Below are positions 27,845-35,835 of a DNA stretch of 64,000 bases, in pieces. Below the pieces are notes generated by a model. The model saw only the letters and a program-made list of their open reading frames with translations, was not told the DNA's origin and did not search any database. Positions within the stretch are counted from its first letter, which is position 1, and each line of letters begins with the position of its first letter. A program made the position numbers and the translations under genes. Origin of the DNA: DATAOG01 sp963753685 (lineage in GTDB: Bacteria; Pseudomonadota; Alphaproteobacteria; Geminicoccales; Geminicoccaceae); contig CAVWDE010000019.1 in assembly GCA_963753685.1 (NCBI GenBank), positions 222,480-286,479 of the forward strand, read 5' to 3'.

Positions 27845-28469
27845 CAGCGGGACCTATTGCGATAATTGCTTCATCTCACGGCCGCGGCGTCGCCGACGGA
27901 TACGAACGGTGTTCAAAGGCGTCTTCAACGAGACGCCGCCTGCCCACGCCCCGGCGCCGTGCTGCGCTGCCACGTCACCGATGCCCCCCTCGAATTCGAG
28001 GCGGGCGACGGCGCGCTGCAGGATGGTTCGGTGGTTGGGAGCCAGCGAACCGATGGCGCGTCAGCAGACGGCAGCGCTGGACGGCATTCATACGCCACCT
28101 CAAATTCACGGCCTGGTGATAGCGGGCCCTACAGGTGTCGGTTGGTGGGGTGCCGAGGGATGCTCGGGCTAGGGTGGCTCATGCGGAGCCGCTCCCTTGA
28201 GCCCTATGTGGCGAAGCGCTCGCAACGAGGGTGTAGACGCGTGCGCGCGCGCCGCAAGTGCTGCACTACCACAACGGGAGATGGTCATGGCGCTGATTGG
28301 CCTGCACGGACGTGATGCATCAGGCGCCGCGGTCGTAGGTGACGGTGTTTGCTTGGGCGTGGCGGCGATGTGGCGTTGTCGATCCAGGTGAGCGGAGGTG
28401 ACAAGTGAGCGGCGGCGCCAGCCAAGCTATCATTGCGCGCAAACTACACATGAGACGCTGTCGTTTACA

Positions 28470-28664
28470 GTGGATTCCACCCTGCTGCGCGAGCAGCGGC
28501 CCGGGACGATCCTGTCGCGCGGCCAGCTCGAGGAGGCGATCTACGGCTGGGGCGAGGAGATCGAGAGCAACGCCATCGACGTGCTGATCCACTACCTCCG
28601 CCGCAGGTTCGACAAGGAAGTGATCGCCAACATCCGGGGCAGCGGCTGGATGGTGTCGAAATGA
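28470..28664 (+). pseudogene. truncated OmpR-type response regulator (DNA-binding domain only)
   Basis: The frame ending at 28664 encodes LLREQRPGTILSRGQLEEAI, then YGWGEEIESNAIDVLIHYLRRRF and IANIRGSGWMVSK, the winged-helix domain of QseB/TctD-like regulators. The receiver domain with its phospho-Asp is missing: upstream of about 28470 the frame has no regulator-like sequence. The gene overlaps the following kinase as ATGA, so this was the usual regulator-kinase operon. An ORF from 28398 exists but its first 24 codons look random. The fragment could still bind DNA but could not be phosphorylated. Confidence 0.8.
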
Positions 28665-31249
28665 CCGGCACGATATCGCTCCGCGGCCGCCTGACCCTGT
28701 GGTTCACGTTCCTGCTGGTCGCGATGGGTCTGATCGGCGGCATCGCCGCCTATCTGATCACCCGCCACGATCCGGACCGTTTCGTCGACGATCAGCTGCG
28801 GCAGATCGCGCTCGACATCGGCGATCCGACCGGCATCGCAGCGGCTCCGGCGCGCGCGGGCCTCGATCCGAACGACGTCATCGCCGTCCAGGTCTGGGAC
28901 GCGGCCGGCCGTGTGCTGCGGGACACGCCGCCGGGCATCGCCTTGCCGCGTCAGGCCGCCACCGGCTTTTCCGAACTGACGAGTGCTGGCGAGCGCTGGC
29001 GGACCTACACGCTTGCCGGCCTCGAGCGGACCATCCAGGTGTCGCAGCGCCTGGCGGTGGTCCAGGAGATCGCGCTCGGCGCGGCCTGGCAGGCGATCGC
29101 GCCCGTGCTGCTGCTGATCCCCTTGTCGTGGCTCCTCGTCCGGCTGCTCGTTGCCCGCATCCTGCGGCCCCTCGACGCGCTCGCCCGTGAACTGGAGCAA
29201 CGCGCGCCCGATGCCCGCGCGCCGCTCGCAGCGCACGGTATTCCGAGCGAGGTCGCGCCGCTCGTTGCCGCTGTCAACGCCACCCTCGCCCGCCTCGCGG
29301 AGGCGCTCGCCCTCCAGCGCCGGTTCGTCTCGGATGCGGCGCATCAGCTGCGGACGCCGTTGACCGCGCTCCGCCTGCAAGTCGGCAACCTCAAGCGCCC
29401 CAGGGGGGAGCACGACCCCGATCTGCTCGACGACATGGAACGGGGGCTGAAACGAATGTCGGCATTGACCGCGCAACTCCTGGCGCTCGCCCGCGCCGAG
29501 GCCGGCTCCGCCGCTGCCGAGTCGGTCAGCGCGGATCTGTCGGCCGCGATCGACGAGGCGATCGCCGCCACCGCGCCGCTCGCCGCTGCCCGCGAGATCG
29601 CGATCACGGCGTCGCCGGAGGCCGATTTCGAGGTCGTCGCGGCGCCGCACGAGCTTGCCGTGCTGGTCACCAACCTGATCGACAATGCGGTGCGCTATAC
29701 CGCTGCCGGCGGACGGGTCGAGATCCGGCTCGAGCCGGGCGGTGACATCGTCGCGGTCGAGATTTGCGACACCGGCCCCGGTCTGCCGGAGAACATGCTG
29801 GGCCGGGTATTCGAGCGCTTCACCCGCCACGCCGAGGACGGCGAGGGCACCGGTCTCGGCCTCGCCATCGTCCGAGCGATCGCCGACCGCGTCGGCGCCC
29901 GGGTGTCGTTACGCAATCGCGGCGGCGCCGGCGGTCTGGTCGCCCGGGTCGAGCTCAAGGCGGCCGCGTCGCCCACTCGGCCACAGCGCGCGGTCGTGGG
30001 CAGCCGATCTGCTGACCTCGTAGCGCAGTCCGCCGGACGATCACGCAGCGGGCCTGCGGTTGCTGAAGCCCGCCCGGAGACGGCCCAGGAGCGTATCGGC
30101 ATGACGACCAGGTGCCGGCTGGTTGTCGTACTGGCCGCGATCCTCGGGGTCGGGGCCGCCGCCGGCTTGGGCGTCGACCGGCTCGGATGGCTGCATCGGA
30201 CAGAGGCTCGCGCCGAGCCGGCCGAAGCGGCGGTTCCGGTCGTCGCCAGTCGGGTCGGCCGGGCCGATGTGCCGATTTACCTGACCGGCATCGGCACCGT
30301 GCAGCCGTTCAACAGGGTCGTGGTCAAGACCCGCGTCGACGGCCAGATCGTCGGGATCGATTTCGGTGAAGGACAGGACGTTCACGCCGGCGACGTGCTG
30401 GCCGAAATCGACCCGGCGCCATTCGCGGCCGCGCTCGCCCAGGCGCAGGCGATGAAGCTCAAGGACGAGGCGCAACTCGACCACGCCCGCCGCGATTTCG
30501 CGCGCGCGAGCCGGCTGGCCGCTGCCGGCAACGAGGCGATCCAGCAGCTGGACGCGACGCGTTCGCTGGTCGCCGAGCTCGAAGCGAGCCTCAAAGCCGA
30601 CCAGGCCGCGATCGATGCGGCGCAGGTTCAGCTGGACTACACGAAGATCCGGTCGCCGATCACCGGCCGCGCCGGCATGCGCACGCTCGATCTCGGCAAT
30701 ATCGTCCGCGCGACCGACACCGCCGGAATCGTGGCCGTCAACCAGATTCACCCGATCTCCGTCACCTTTTCGCTACCTGCGGATAGCTTGCCCTCGCTGC
30801 GGGACGCGATGAAGCAGGGGGATGTCGAAGTCGATGCCGAAGCGAAGGACGGACATCGCCTCGCCACCGGCAAGCTCGCCGTGATCGACAACCAGATCAA
30901 CACGGCGACGGCGACGATCGGCTACAAGGCGGTCTTCGCGAATGCTGACGACGGGCTGTGGCCGGGACAATTCGTCGACGTCCGCGTCCTGGTGGGCGTC
31001 CGCCGCGGTGCCGTCACGGTGCCGGCAACCGCCGTCCTGCGCGGCCCCGACGGGACCTACGCGTTCGTCATCGGCCCCGACCGCAGGGTCCTGAAGCGTG
31101 CCGTCAAGGTCGCGTGGTCCAACAACGACCTCGCGGTCATCGATGACGGACTGGCACCCGGACAGCAAGTGGTGGCGGACGGACAATACCGCATCCAGGC
31201 CGGCACCTTGATCGATGCCGTGCCCGCCGCGGCCGGGGCCTCGCCGTGA
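28661..31249 (+). CDS. sensor histidine kinase fused in frame to an RND membrane-fusion protein
   Basis: One open frame of 862 codons joins two proteins. Residues 1 to about 440 are a QseC/TctE-like kinase: helices near 10-32 and 150-172, H-box FVSDAAHQLRTPLTALRLQ with phospho-His228, N box (TNLIDNAVRYT), and G boxes DTGPGLP and GTGLGLAI. A linker of about 45 residues rich in Arg, Ser and Ala follows, then from residue 481 (ATG 30101) an AcrA/MdtA-like periplasmic adaptor. A free-standing kinase would end near 440, so the stop codon appears lost. The adaptor can still be made from its own start. The gene starts by ATGA overlap with a truncated regulator and ends by GTGA overlap with a broken RND pump gene. 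Confidence 0.8.
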   Translation: MTGTISLRGRLTLWFTFLLVAMGLIGGIAAYLITRHDPDRFVDDQLRQIALDIGDPTGIAAAPARAGLDPNDVIAVQVWDAAGRVLRDTPPGIALPRQAATGFSELTSAGERWRTYTLAGLERTIQVSQRLAVVQEIALGAAWQAIAPVLLLIPLSWLLVRLLVARILRPLDALARELEQRAPDARAPLAAHGIPSEVAPLVAAVNATLARLAEALALQRRFVSDAAHQLRTPLTALRLQVGNLKRPRGEHDPDLLDDMERGLKRMSALTAQLLALARAEAGSAAAESVSADLSAAIDEAIAATAPLAAAREIAITASPEADFEVVAAPHELAVLVTNLIDNAVRYTAAGGRVEIRLEPGGDIVAVEICDTGPGLPENMLGRVFERFTRHAEDGEGTGLGLAIVRAIADRVGARVSLRNRGGAGGLVARVELKAAASPTRPQRAVVGSRSADLVAQSAGRSRSGPAVAEARPETAQERIGMTTRCRLVVVLAAILGVGAAAGLGVDRLGWLHRTEARAEPAEAAVPVVASRVGRADVPIYLTGIGTVQPFNRVVVKTRVDGQIVGIDFGEGQDVHAGDVLAEIDPAPFAAALAQAQAMKLKDEAQLDHARRDFARASRLAAAGNEAIQQLDATRSLVAELEASLKADQAAIDAAQVQLDYTKIRSPITGRAGMRTLDLGNIVRATDTAGIVAVNQIHPISVTFSLPADSLPSLRDAMKQGDVEVDAEAKDGHRLATGKLAVIDNQINTATATIGYKAVFANADDGLWPGQFVDVRVLVGVRRGAVTVPATAVLRGPDGTYAFVIGPDRRVLKRAVKVAWSNNDLAVIDDGLAPGQQVVADGQYRIQAGTLIDAVPAAAGASP
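30087..30103 (+). promoter_or_regulatory. internal ribosome binding site and ATG of the adaptor
   Basis: AGGAG at 30087-30091 lies 9 bp before ATG 30101, inside the kinase-adaptor fusion frame. The protein from this ATG begins with a normal membrane anchor (MTTRCRLVVVLAAILGVGA), so independent translation is likely. Confidence 0.6.
30101..31249 (+). CDS. RND efflux periplasmic adaptor (MdtA/AcrA-like), internal start
   Basis: This 382-residue membrane-fusion protein would be translated from ATG 30101. After an N-terminal anchor it shows VPIYLTGIGTVQPFNRVVVK and VDGQIVGIDFGEGQDVHAGD (lipoyl half), a helical hairpin with LDHARRDFARASRLAA, then YTKIRSPITGRAGMRTLDLG and the C-terminal GTYAFVIGPDRRVLKRAVK. 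These are the features of MdtA-type adaptors that link RND pumps to an outer-membrane channel. It is followed directly by the start of an MdtB/C-like pump gene that carries a large deletion, so the adaptor probably has no local partner. The same frame is open back into the kinase. Confidence 0.75.
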   Translation: MTTRCRLVVVLAAILGVGAAAGLGVDRLGWLHRTEARAEPAEAAVPVVASRVGRADVPIYLTGIGTVQPFNRVVVKTRVDGQIVGIDFGEGQDVHAGDVLAEIDPAPFAAALAQAQAMKLKDEAQLDHARRDFARASRLAAAGNEAIQQLDATRSLVAELEASLKADQAAIDAAQVQLDYTKIRSPITGRAGMRTLDLGNIVRATDTAGIVAVNQIHPISVTFSLPADSLPSLRDAMKQGDVEVDAEAKDGHRLATGKLAVIDNQINTATATIGYKAVFANADDGLWPGQFVDVRVLVGVRRGAVTVPATAVLRGPDGTYAFVIGPDRRVLKRAVKVAWSNNDLAVIDDGLAPGQQVVADGQYRIQAGTLIDAVPAAAGASP

Positions 31250-33317
31250 ACATTTCCGCGCCGTTCATCCTGCGGCCGATCGCGACCACCCTCCTGGCGA
31301 TCGGGCTCGCCGCGATCGGTGTGGTCGCCTACGTGCTGTTGCCTCGCTGATGGCGCTGACGATCGCCGTCGGCTTCATCATCGACGATGCGATCGTCATG
31401 GTCGAGAACATCATCCGCCATGTCGAGGCGGGCGAGCCGCCCCTGGCGGCGGCCTTGGCAGGATCGCGCGAGATCGTGTTCACGATCCTATCGATGACGT
31501 TGTCGCTGGTCGCGGTCTTCATCCCGCTCCTCTTGATGGGCGGACTGATCGGGCGGCTGTTCCGCGAATTCGCGGTCACGATCGGCATTGCGCTGCTGAT
31601 GTCGGCCGTCGTCTCGCTGACCGTCTCGCCGATGATGTGCGGCTGGATGCTGCAACCTGCCGAGCGCGTCAAGGAGGGCCGTCTCGCTACGGCGCTCGAG
31701 ACGGCCTTTCGGCGCGCGCTGGGGTTCTACGACAAAGGCTTGCGCTGGTCGCTCCGTCACCCGCAGGTGATGATCGCGGTCATGGCGGCCGCAATGGTGG
31801 CGACCGTCTATCTCTATCTGATCGTCCCCAAAGGGTTCTTTCCGCAGCAGGACAATGGTCTGATCGTCGGCACGACGGAGGCGGCGGCGGACATTTCCTA
31901 CGCCGCCATGGTCGAACGCCAGCACGCGCTCGCCAAGGTGGTCATGGCCGATCCCGATGTCGGGAGCGTCTATTCCTGGGTCGGCGGCGGTTCGGGCCTC
32001 AACAGCGGCCGCATCATGATCGACCTGAAACCGCGCGCGGAGCGCCGCGCCAGCGCGACCGAGGTCCTGGCCAGGCTGCGCAAGGCCGCGACCCAGGTCC
32101 TCGGCATCGCGCTGTTCGGGCAGGCGCGCCAGGACGTGCAGATCGGCGCCAAGATCAGCAAGACGCAATACCAGTACACCCTGCAGGACCCCGATGTGGC
32201 CGAGCTGTTCCAGTGGGCGCCGATCGTTCTGAAACGCCTGGCCTCGCTGCCCGAGCTTCAGGACGTGACCGGCGACCTCGAGACGGCGGCGCCGCGCCTG
32301 ATGCTGAAGCTCGACCGCGACACGCTCGGGCGGCTCGGCATCACGCCCCAGTCGGTCGACGACGTGCTCTATGACGCCTTCGGGCAGCGGCAGGTCGCGA
32401 CGATCTTCACGCAATCGGACCAGCGTCGGGTGGTGCTGGAAATCGATCCCCGCGCGCAGGAGGATCCCGACGCGCTGACCCGGCTTTATGTGCGTTCCAC
32501 GACCTCGGGCGAGCTGGTGCCGCTGGCGGCGTTGACCGCGCTGCAGACCTCGCTCGCCCCGCTCGCGGTCAACCATCAGGACGGGTTTCCGTCGGTGACG
32601 TTGTCGTTCAACCTCGCGCCGGGCGTGTCGCTAGGCCAAGCGGTCGCCGCGATCGAGCCGGCGGAACGATCGCTCGCCCTGCCGGCAGCACTGACCACGC
32701 GGTTCGAAGGCGCCGCGAAAGTCTTCACGACCTCCCTCGCCAGCCAGCCCTATCTGATCGCCGCGGCCATCCTCGCGGTCTACATCGTGCTCGGCATCCT
32801 CTACGAGAGCTTCGTCCACCCGATCACGATCCTGTCGACCTTGCCGTCAGCTGGCGCCGGCGCGTTCGCGGCATTGATCCTGTTGCACTACGAGTTCACG
32901 CTGATCGCCCTGATCGGGGTCATCCTCCTGGTCGGCATCGTCAAGAAGAACGCGATCATGATGGTCGATTTCGCACTCGACGCCGAGCGCCGGCGCCAGC
33001 TCGCGCCGGCGGCCGCGATCTACGAAGCGGCCCGGCTGCGCTTTCGCCCGATCATGATGACGACGATGGCGGCGCTGCTCGGCGCCCTGCCGCTCGCGCT
33101 CGGCACCGGCGCCGGGTCGGAGCTGCGCCGGCCGCTTGGCATCACGATCGTCGGCGGTCTCCTCGTGTCGCAGCTCCTCACGCTGTACACGACACCCGTC
33201 GTCTACCTTTATCTGAGCAAGTTCGCGGCACTGAAACTGTGGCGGTTCCGGCGGCACCGACATCTGGGCGCGCAGGCTCCAGCCCCGATGGCTCCGGCGT
33301 CCGCCGCGGCGGTATAG
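31246..33317 (+). pseudogene. RND efflux permease (MdtB/MdtC-like) with large internal deletion
   Basis: GTG 31246 opens a normal RND N-terminus (MNISAPFILRPIATTLLAIG, then VAYVLLPR) that stops at TGA 31348-31350. From ATG 31350 in another frame the sequence jumps to the middle of the family: SLMALTIAVGFIIDDAIVMV, which is TM4 with its paired Asp, and then runs to the end with KKNAIMMVDFALDAERRR (TM10 Lys) and normal TM11-12. By comparison with the usual length of about 1030 residues, roughly 350 codons (TM1-TM4 periplasmic loop) are deleted and the frame is shifted. The remaining 655-codon C-terminal ORF cannot form a complete pump. The deletion point lies within about 31340-31350. Confidence 0.85.
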
Positions 33318-33619
33318 AGGCGCCGATCGACTGCACCTCGGCAAAGCGCGATCAGAAAAACCTCCGTTTCGGTGACGGCAGGAAACGCCGCGAGGTGCCG
33401 CGCCGGTTGTAGCACTTGACGACGCGCGCCGCCGGCCACGCTGGGTTGTCAACTGCTCCGCGACCGCAGCGGCGCTCTGGACCAAGCGCGCGAGTGCGCC
33501 CGCAACTCGACATCGTGCTCGACGAGCACCTGGTGCGGCACGCCGAGCGGGCCCGGACCGGCATGTCGCAGCTCGGTCGGAGCGGGCGGCGTCACCGTTC
33601 TCGCGGGCTTTCCTGGCCG
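33318..33619. other. gap without recognisable gene
   Basis: About 300 bp after the broken pump gene. Short ORFs on both strands show no family features. It separates the efflux debris from a HlyD fragment. Confidence 0.3.
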
Positions 33620-33763
33620 TAGCGCAGAGAGGAGGTAGTCGATCACCCGTCGGGTGCCGGTGTTGATCTCGACCGTTGCCGCCATCCCGGGTCGGAGGTC
33701 GACCGGCTTGCCGTCGATTTGGATGGTGGCGCGGTCCAGCGAGATCCGGGCCGTGTAGTCGCT
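33620..33763 (-). pseudogene. fragment of a HlyD-type (type I secretion) membrane-fusion protein
   Basis: The minus-strand frame reads SDYTARISLDRATIQIDGKP, then DLRPGMAATVEINTGTRRVI and DYLLSAL. This is the C-terminal beta domain of HlyD/PrtE adaptors, where the family normally ends YLLSPL plus about 15 residues. Here the sequence departs from the family right after LLSAL, and nothing convincing lies upstream, so only about 48 codons survive. Confidence 0.6.
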
Positions 33764-33951
33764 GCCCTTGGATCGCCATCGATCCGGGACGAGTTCCGCC
33801 GCCTGGTCGCCACAGTCGCCGACGAGGCCGCCGCATAGGTGGTCGCCGCGCTCCCGGTCACGCCCGTGCATTCATCTCTCCGGCCCGATGACCACGCCAT
33901 GCTTGAGCATTTCCGGGTTATGGCCACCGATGCGCGCAGTCGGCGGCAGGA

Positions 33952-34977
33952 TCAGTGGCTGGTGGTGAACGTCTCCAGCTCGGTGCGGGTGTCCTCCTCC
34001 ACCCCGACGATCTGCCCGACCCCAGGCTTGTAGTACTTGAACTCTTCGGTATCGGGCTCGAGCGGCGAGAACTCACGGGTCACGAGGCAGTCGCCGGTGC
34101 ACTTTTCGTTCGCCTGCGGCGCCAACTCCGTACTATCGGTCGTGCTGGTGACCTCGGCCGCATCCTCGGCGGTGCCGAGCAAGAACTCCTGTCGATAGAC
34201 GTCGCCGACCTTCGGATTGGCCTCGATGAGGATCCCGGGCTTGGCGCCCTCTCGCCCGGTCTTCCATGAGCCTTCGATGTCCACGAGCTCGGGGTCCGGC
34301 GGGTTGTCGCCCTCGAACGTCTCGAGGGTCAAGGAGATCTCGCCGCAGTACCAGACGTTGCCGTCCTTGTCCTGGGCATACCAGTCCTGGGTGTCCTCGA
34401 CGACGACCTTACTGTTGTTGTCCGCGACCTGGTCGGTCACGACCAGGCAGGTGACGTCCCCGATCAGCTTGGTCTTGCCGGTCACGATCATCGTGTCCGT
34501 CTGGGTGTCGCCGATCTTGTAGACCCATTGGTTACCCTGGACCAACGGGAAGTAGGGGTTGGCCGTGGCGGCAGTTATCCCGAGCGGGTCGACGAAGTTG
34601 TCGGCAGTGAAAGCGGGGTCGTAGGCGTCCTCGCCGAGCGCCTGGCAAAGCTGGCGGCGCGCGCTGCGCTGTTGCTGGCAGAGCGTTCTGTCGTCCTTGC
34701 GGGTGCTCTGGGCATCGGCCACGCAAGCATCGCGCTTCGCGGGATCGGACAGGTTGAGGCAGGTGCCCTTGGCGACCAGGAAATTGTCCTGCGCGTCGGC
34801 GAGGCAGGCGGTGAAAGCTACCGCCGTGGTATTCGTGCACGGCCCGGCCGCGGCGTCGGGCGCCGCCAGGGCCAACGCCGCGGCCGCGCCGAGCAGCGAC
34901 CATGCGATCCGCCCCGACCCGAGCATGCACCGGTCGGCCACCGACCGCAGGTACGTACATCCGTGTCCTCTTGCCAT
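33952..34977 (-). CDS. exported Cys-containing protein of unknown function
   Basis: This is a 341-residue protein. GGGAGG lies 6 bp upstream of ATG 34977; the longer ORF start at 35091 is rejected. An N-terminal export signal (about residues 17-45, WSLLGAAAALALAAPDAAAG) precedes a mature part with a Cys-rich segment (PCTNTT, ACLADAQ, TCLNLSD, DACVADAQ, LCQQQR, LCQALG), which looks like a small disulfide-bonded helical domain. The rest is acidic and strand-rich (VQGNQWVYKIGDTQTDTMIV, WYAQDKDGNVWYCGE, VDIEGSWKTG). The second half resembles general periplasmic or surface beta-proteins, but no family name is certain. It diverges from the two-component operon across about 160 bp, so it may be a target of that regulator. 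Confidence 0.75.
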   Translation of the reverse strand: MARGHGCTYLRSVADRCMLGSGRIAWSLLGAAAALALAAPDAAAGPCTNTTAVAFTACLADAQDNFLVAKGTCLNLSDPAKRDACVADAQSTRKDDRTLCQQQRSARRQLCQALGEDAYDPAFTADNFVDPLGITAATANPYFPLVQGNQWVYKIGDTQTDTMIVTGKTKLIGDVTCLVVTDQVADNNSKVVVEDTQDWYAQDKDGNVWYCGEISLTLETFEGDNPPDPELVDIEGSWKTGREGAKPGILIEANPKVGDVYRQEFLLGTAEDAAEVTSTTDSTELAPQANEKCTGDCLVTREFSPLEPDTEEFKYYKPGVGQIVGVEEDTRTELETFTTSH

Positions 34978-35139
34978 CTCGGCCTCCCTTGCGGTCCGTG
35001 CCGAAGGGATCGGCACGGCCGGCTTGGTGAGTATCGACACCGAACCTGACGCCATGCTGACGCATGGCCGTCCTGCAACGTCGTCAGCCAATGGTCAGGA
35101 TGCTCGCCTAGCCTATCTCTCAGTGAGTTTGGCGGCGGC

Positions 35140-35835
35140 ATGGCGACTCGGATGAGGGTGCTGTTGCTCGAAGACCATGCGGCCTTGCGCGAGATGATCG
35201 GGGATCACCTGGCGCAAGGGGGCTTCGCGATCGACGCGTTCGAGCGGGGCGAGGAGGCGATCGAGGCGGCCGCGATTGCTTGCTATGACGCGATCATCCT
35301 CGACCTCGGGCTGCCCGACGTCGACGGCATGGAGGTGTTGGCCAGGATTCGGGCGCGCTCCGAGGGCGCGCTGCCGGCCGTTATCGTGACCGCCCGCGAC
35401 GCGGTCGATGATCGGGTGCGGGGATTGAACGCCGGCGCCGACGACTATCTGGTCAAGCCGTTCGCGCTGGTCGAACTCGAGGCGCGGTTGCGCGCGGTGC
35501 TGCGTCGACCGGGGCCGCGAACCGAAGTCGTCTACGCCTGCGGCAGCCTCACCTTCGACGCGGCCTCTCGCCTGGCGACCGTGTCGGAAACGGTGCTCGA
35601 TCTCTCCCGGCGGGAATCGGCGCTGCTCGAGGAATTGCTGCGCGCCAGAGGCCGGGTGGTCATCAAAGACGTGCTCGAAGAACGCCTTTACGGCTTCGAC
35701 CAAGTGGTCACCCGCAATGCCCTGGAGGCGACCGTGTCACGTCTGCGCCGGAGGCTCACCGAGGCCGGAGCCCAGGTGCGGATCGAGACCAAGCGCGGCA
35801 TCGGCTACCGTCTGGTCGCGGAGGAGCCGCGATGA
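35140..35835 (+). CDS. OmpR/PhoB-type response regulator
   Basis: This is a 231-residue two-component regulator. The receiver domain has the acidic pair Glu11-Asp12, phospho-acceptor Asp55 (ILDLGLPDVDG), Thr84 and Lys106 (DDYLVKPF). The C-terminal winged helix shows LDLSRRESALLEELLRARG, then RNALEATVSRLRRRL and TKRGIGYRL. It may start at ATG 35140 or at Met5 (MRVLLLEDH). The next gene, a kinase, begins inside its stop as ATGA. The kinase in turn overlaps hpnI, so this regulator heads an operon that contains the hopanoid side-chain genes. Confidence 0.92.
   Translation: MATRMRVLLLEDHAALREMIGDHLAQGGFAIDAFERGEEAIEAAAIACYDAIILDLGLPDVDGMEVLARIRARSEGALPAVIVTARDAVDDRVRGLNAGADDYLVKPFALVELEARLRAVLRRPGPRTEVVYACGSLTFDAASRLATVSETVLDLSRRESALLEELLRARGRVVIKDVLEERLYGFDQVVTRNALEATVSRLRRRLTEAGAQVRIETKRGIGYRLVAEEPR

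Larger units (their letters stand above)
27337..28469. other. degenerate region with gene debris
   Basis: About 1.1 kb without an intact gene. A coding-like tail, ELLDLIEDHDFDILVAAG and a few more codons to a TGA at 27476-27478, could be the end of a lost gene. Two copies of a roughly 90-bp imperfect direct repeat follow (listed separately). The remainder has only short, arginine-rich or proline-rich ORFs typical of non-coding GC-rich DNA. Confidence 0.4.
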
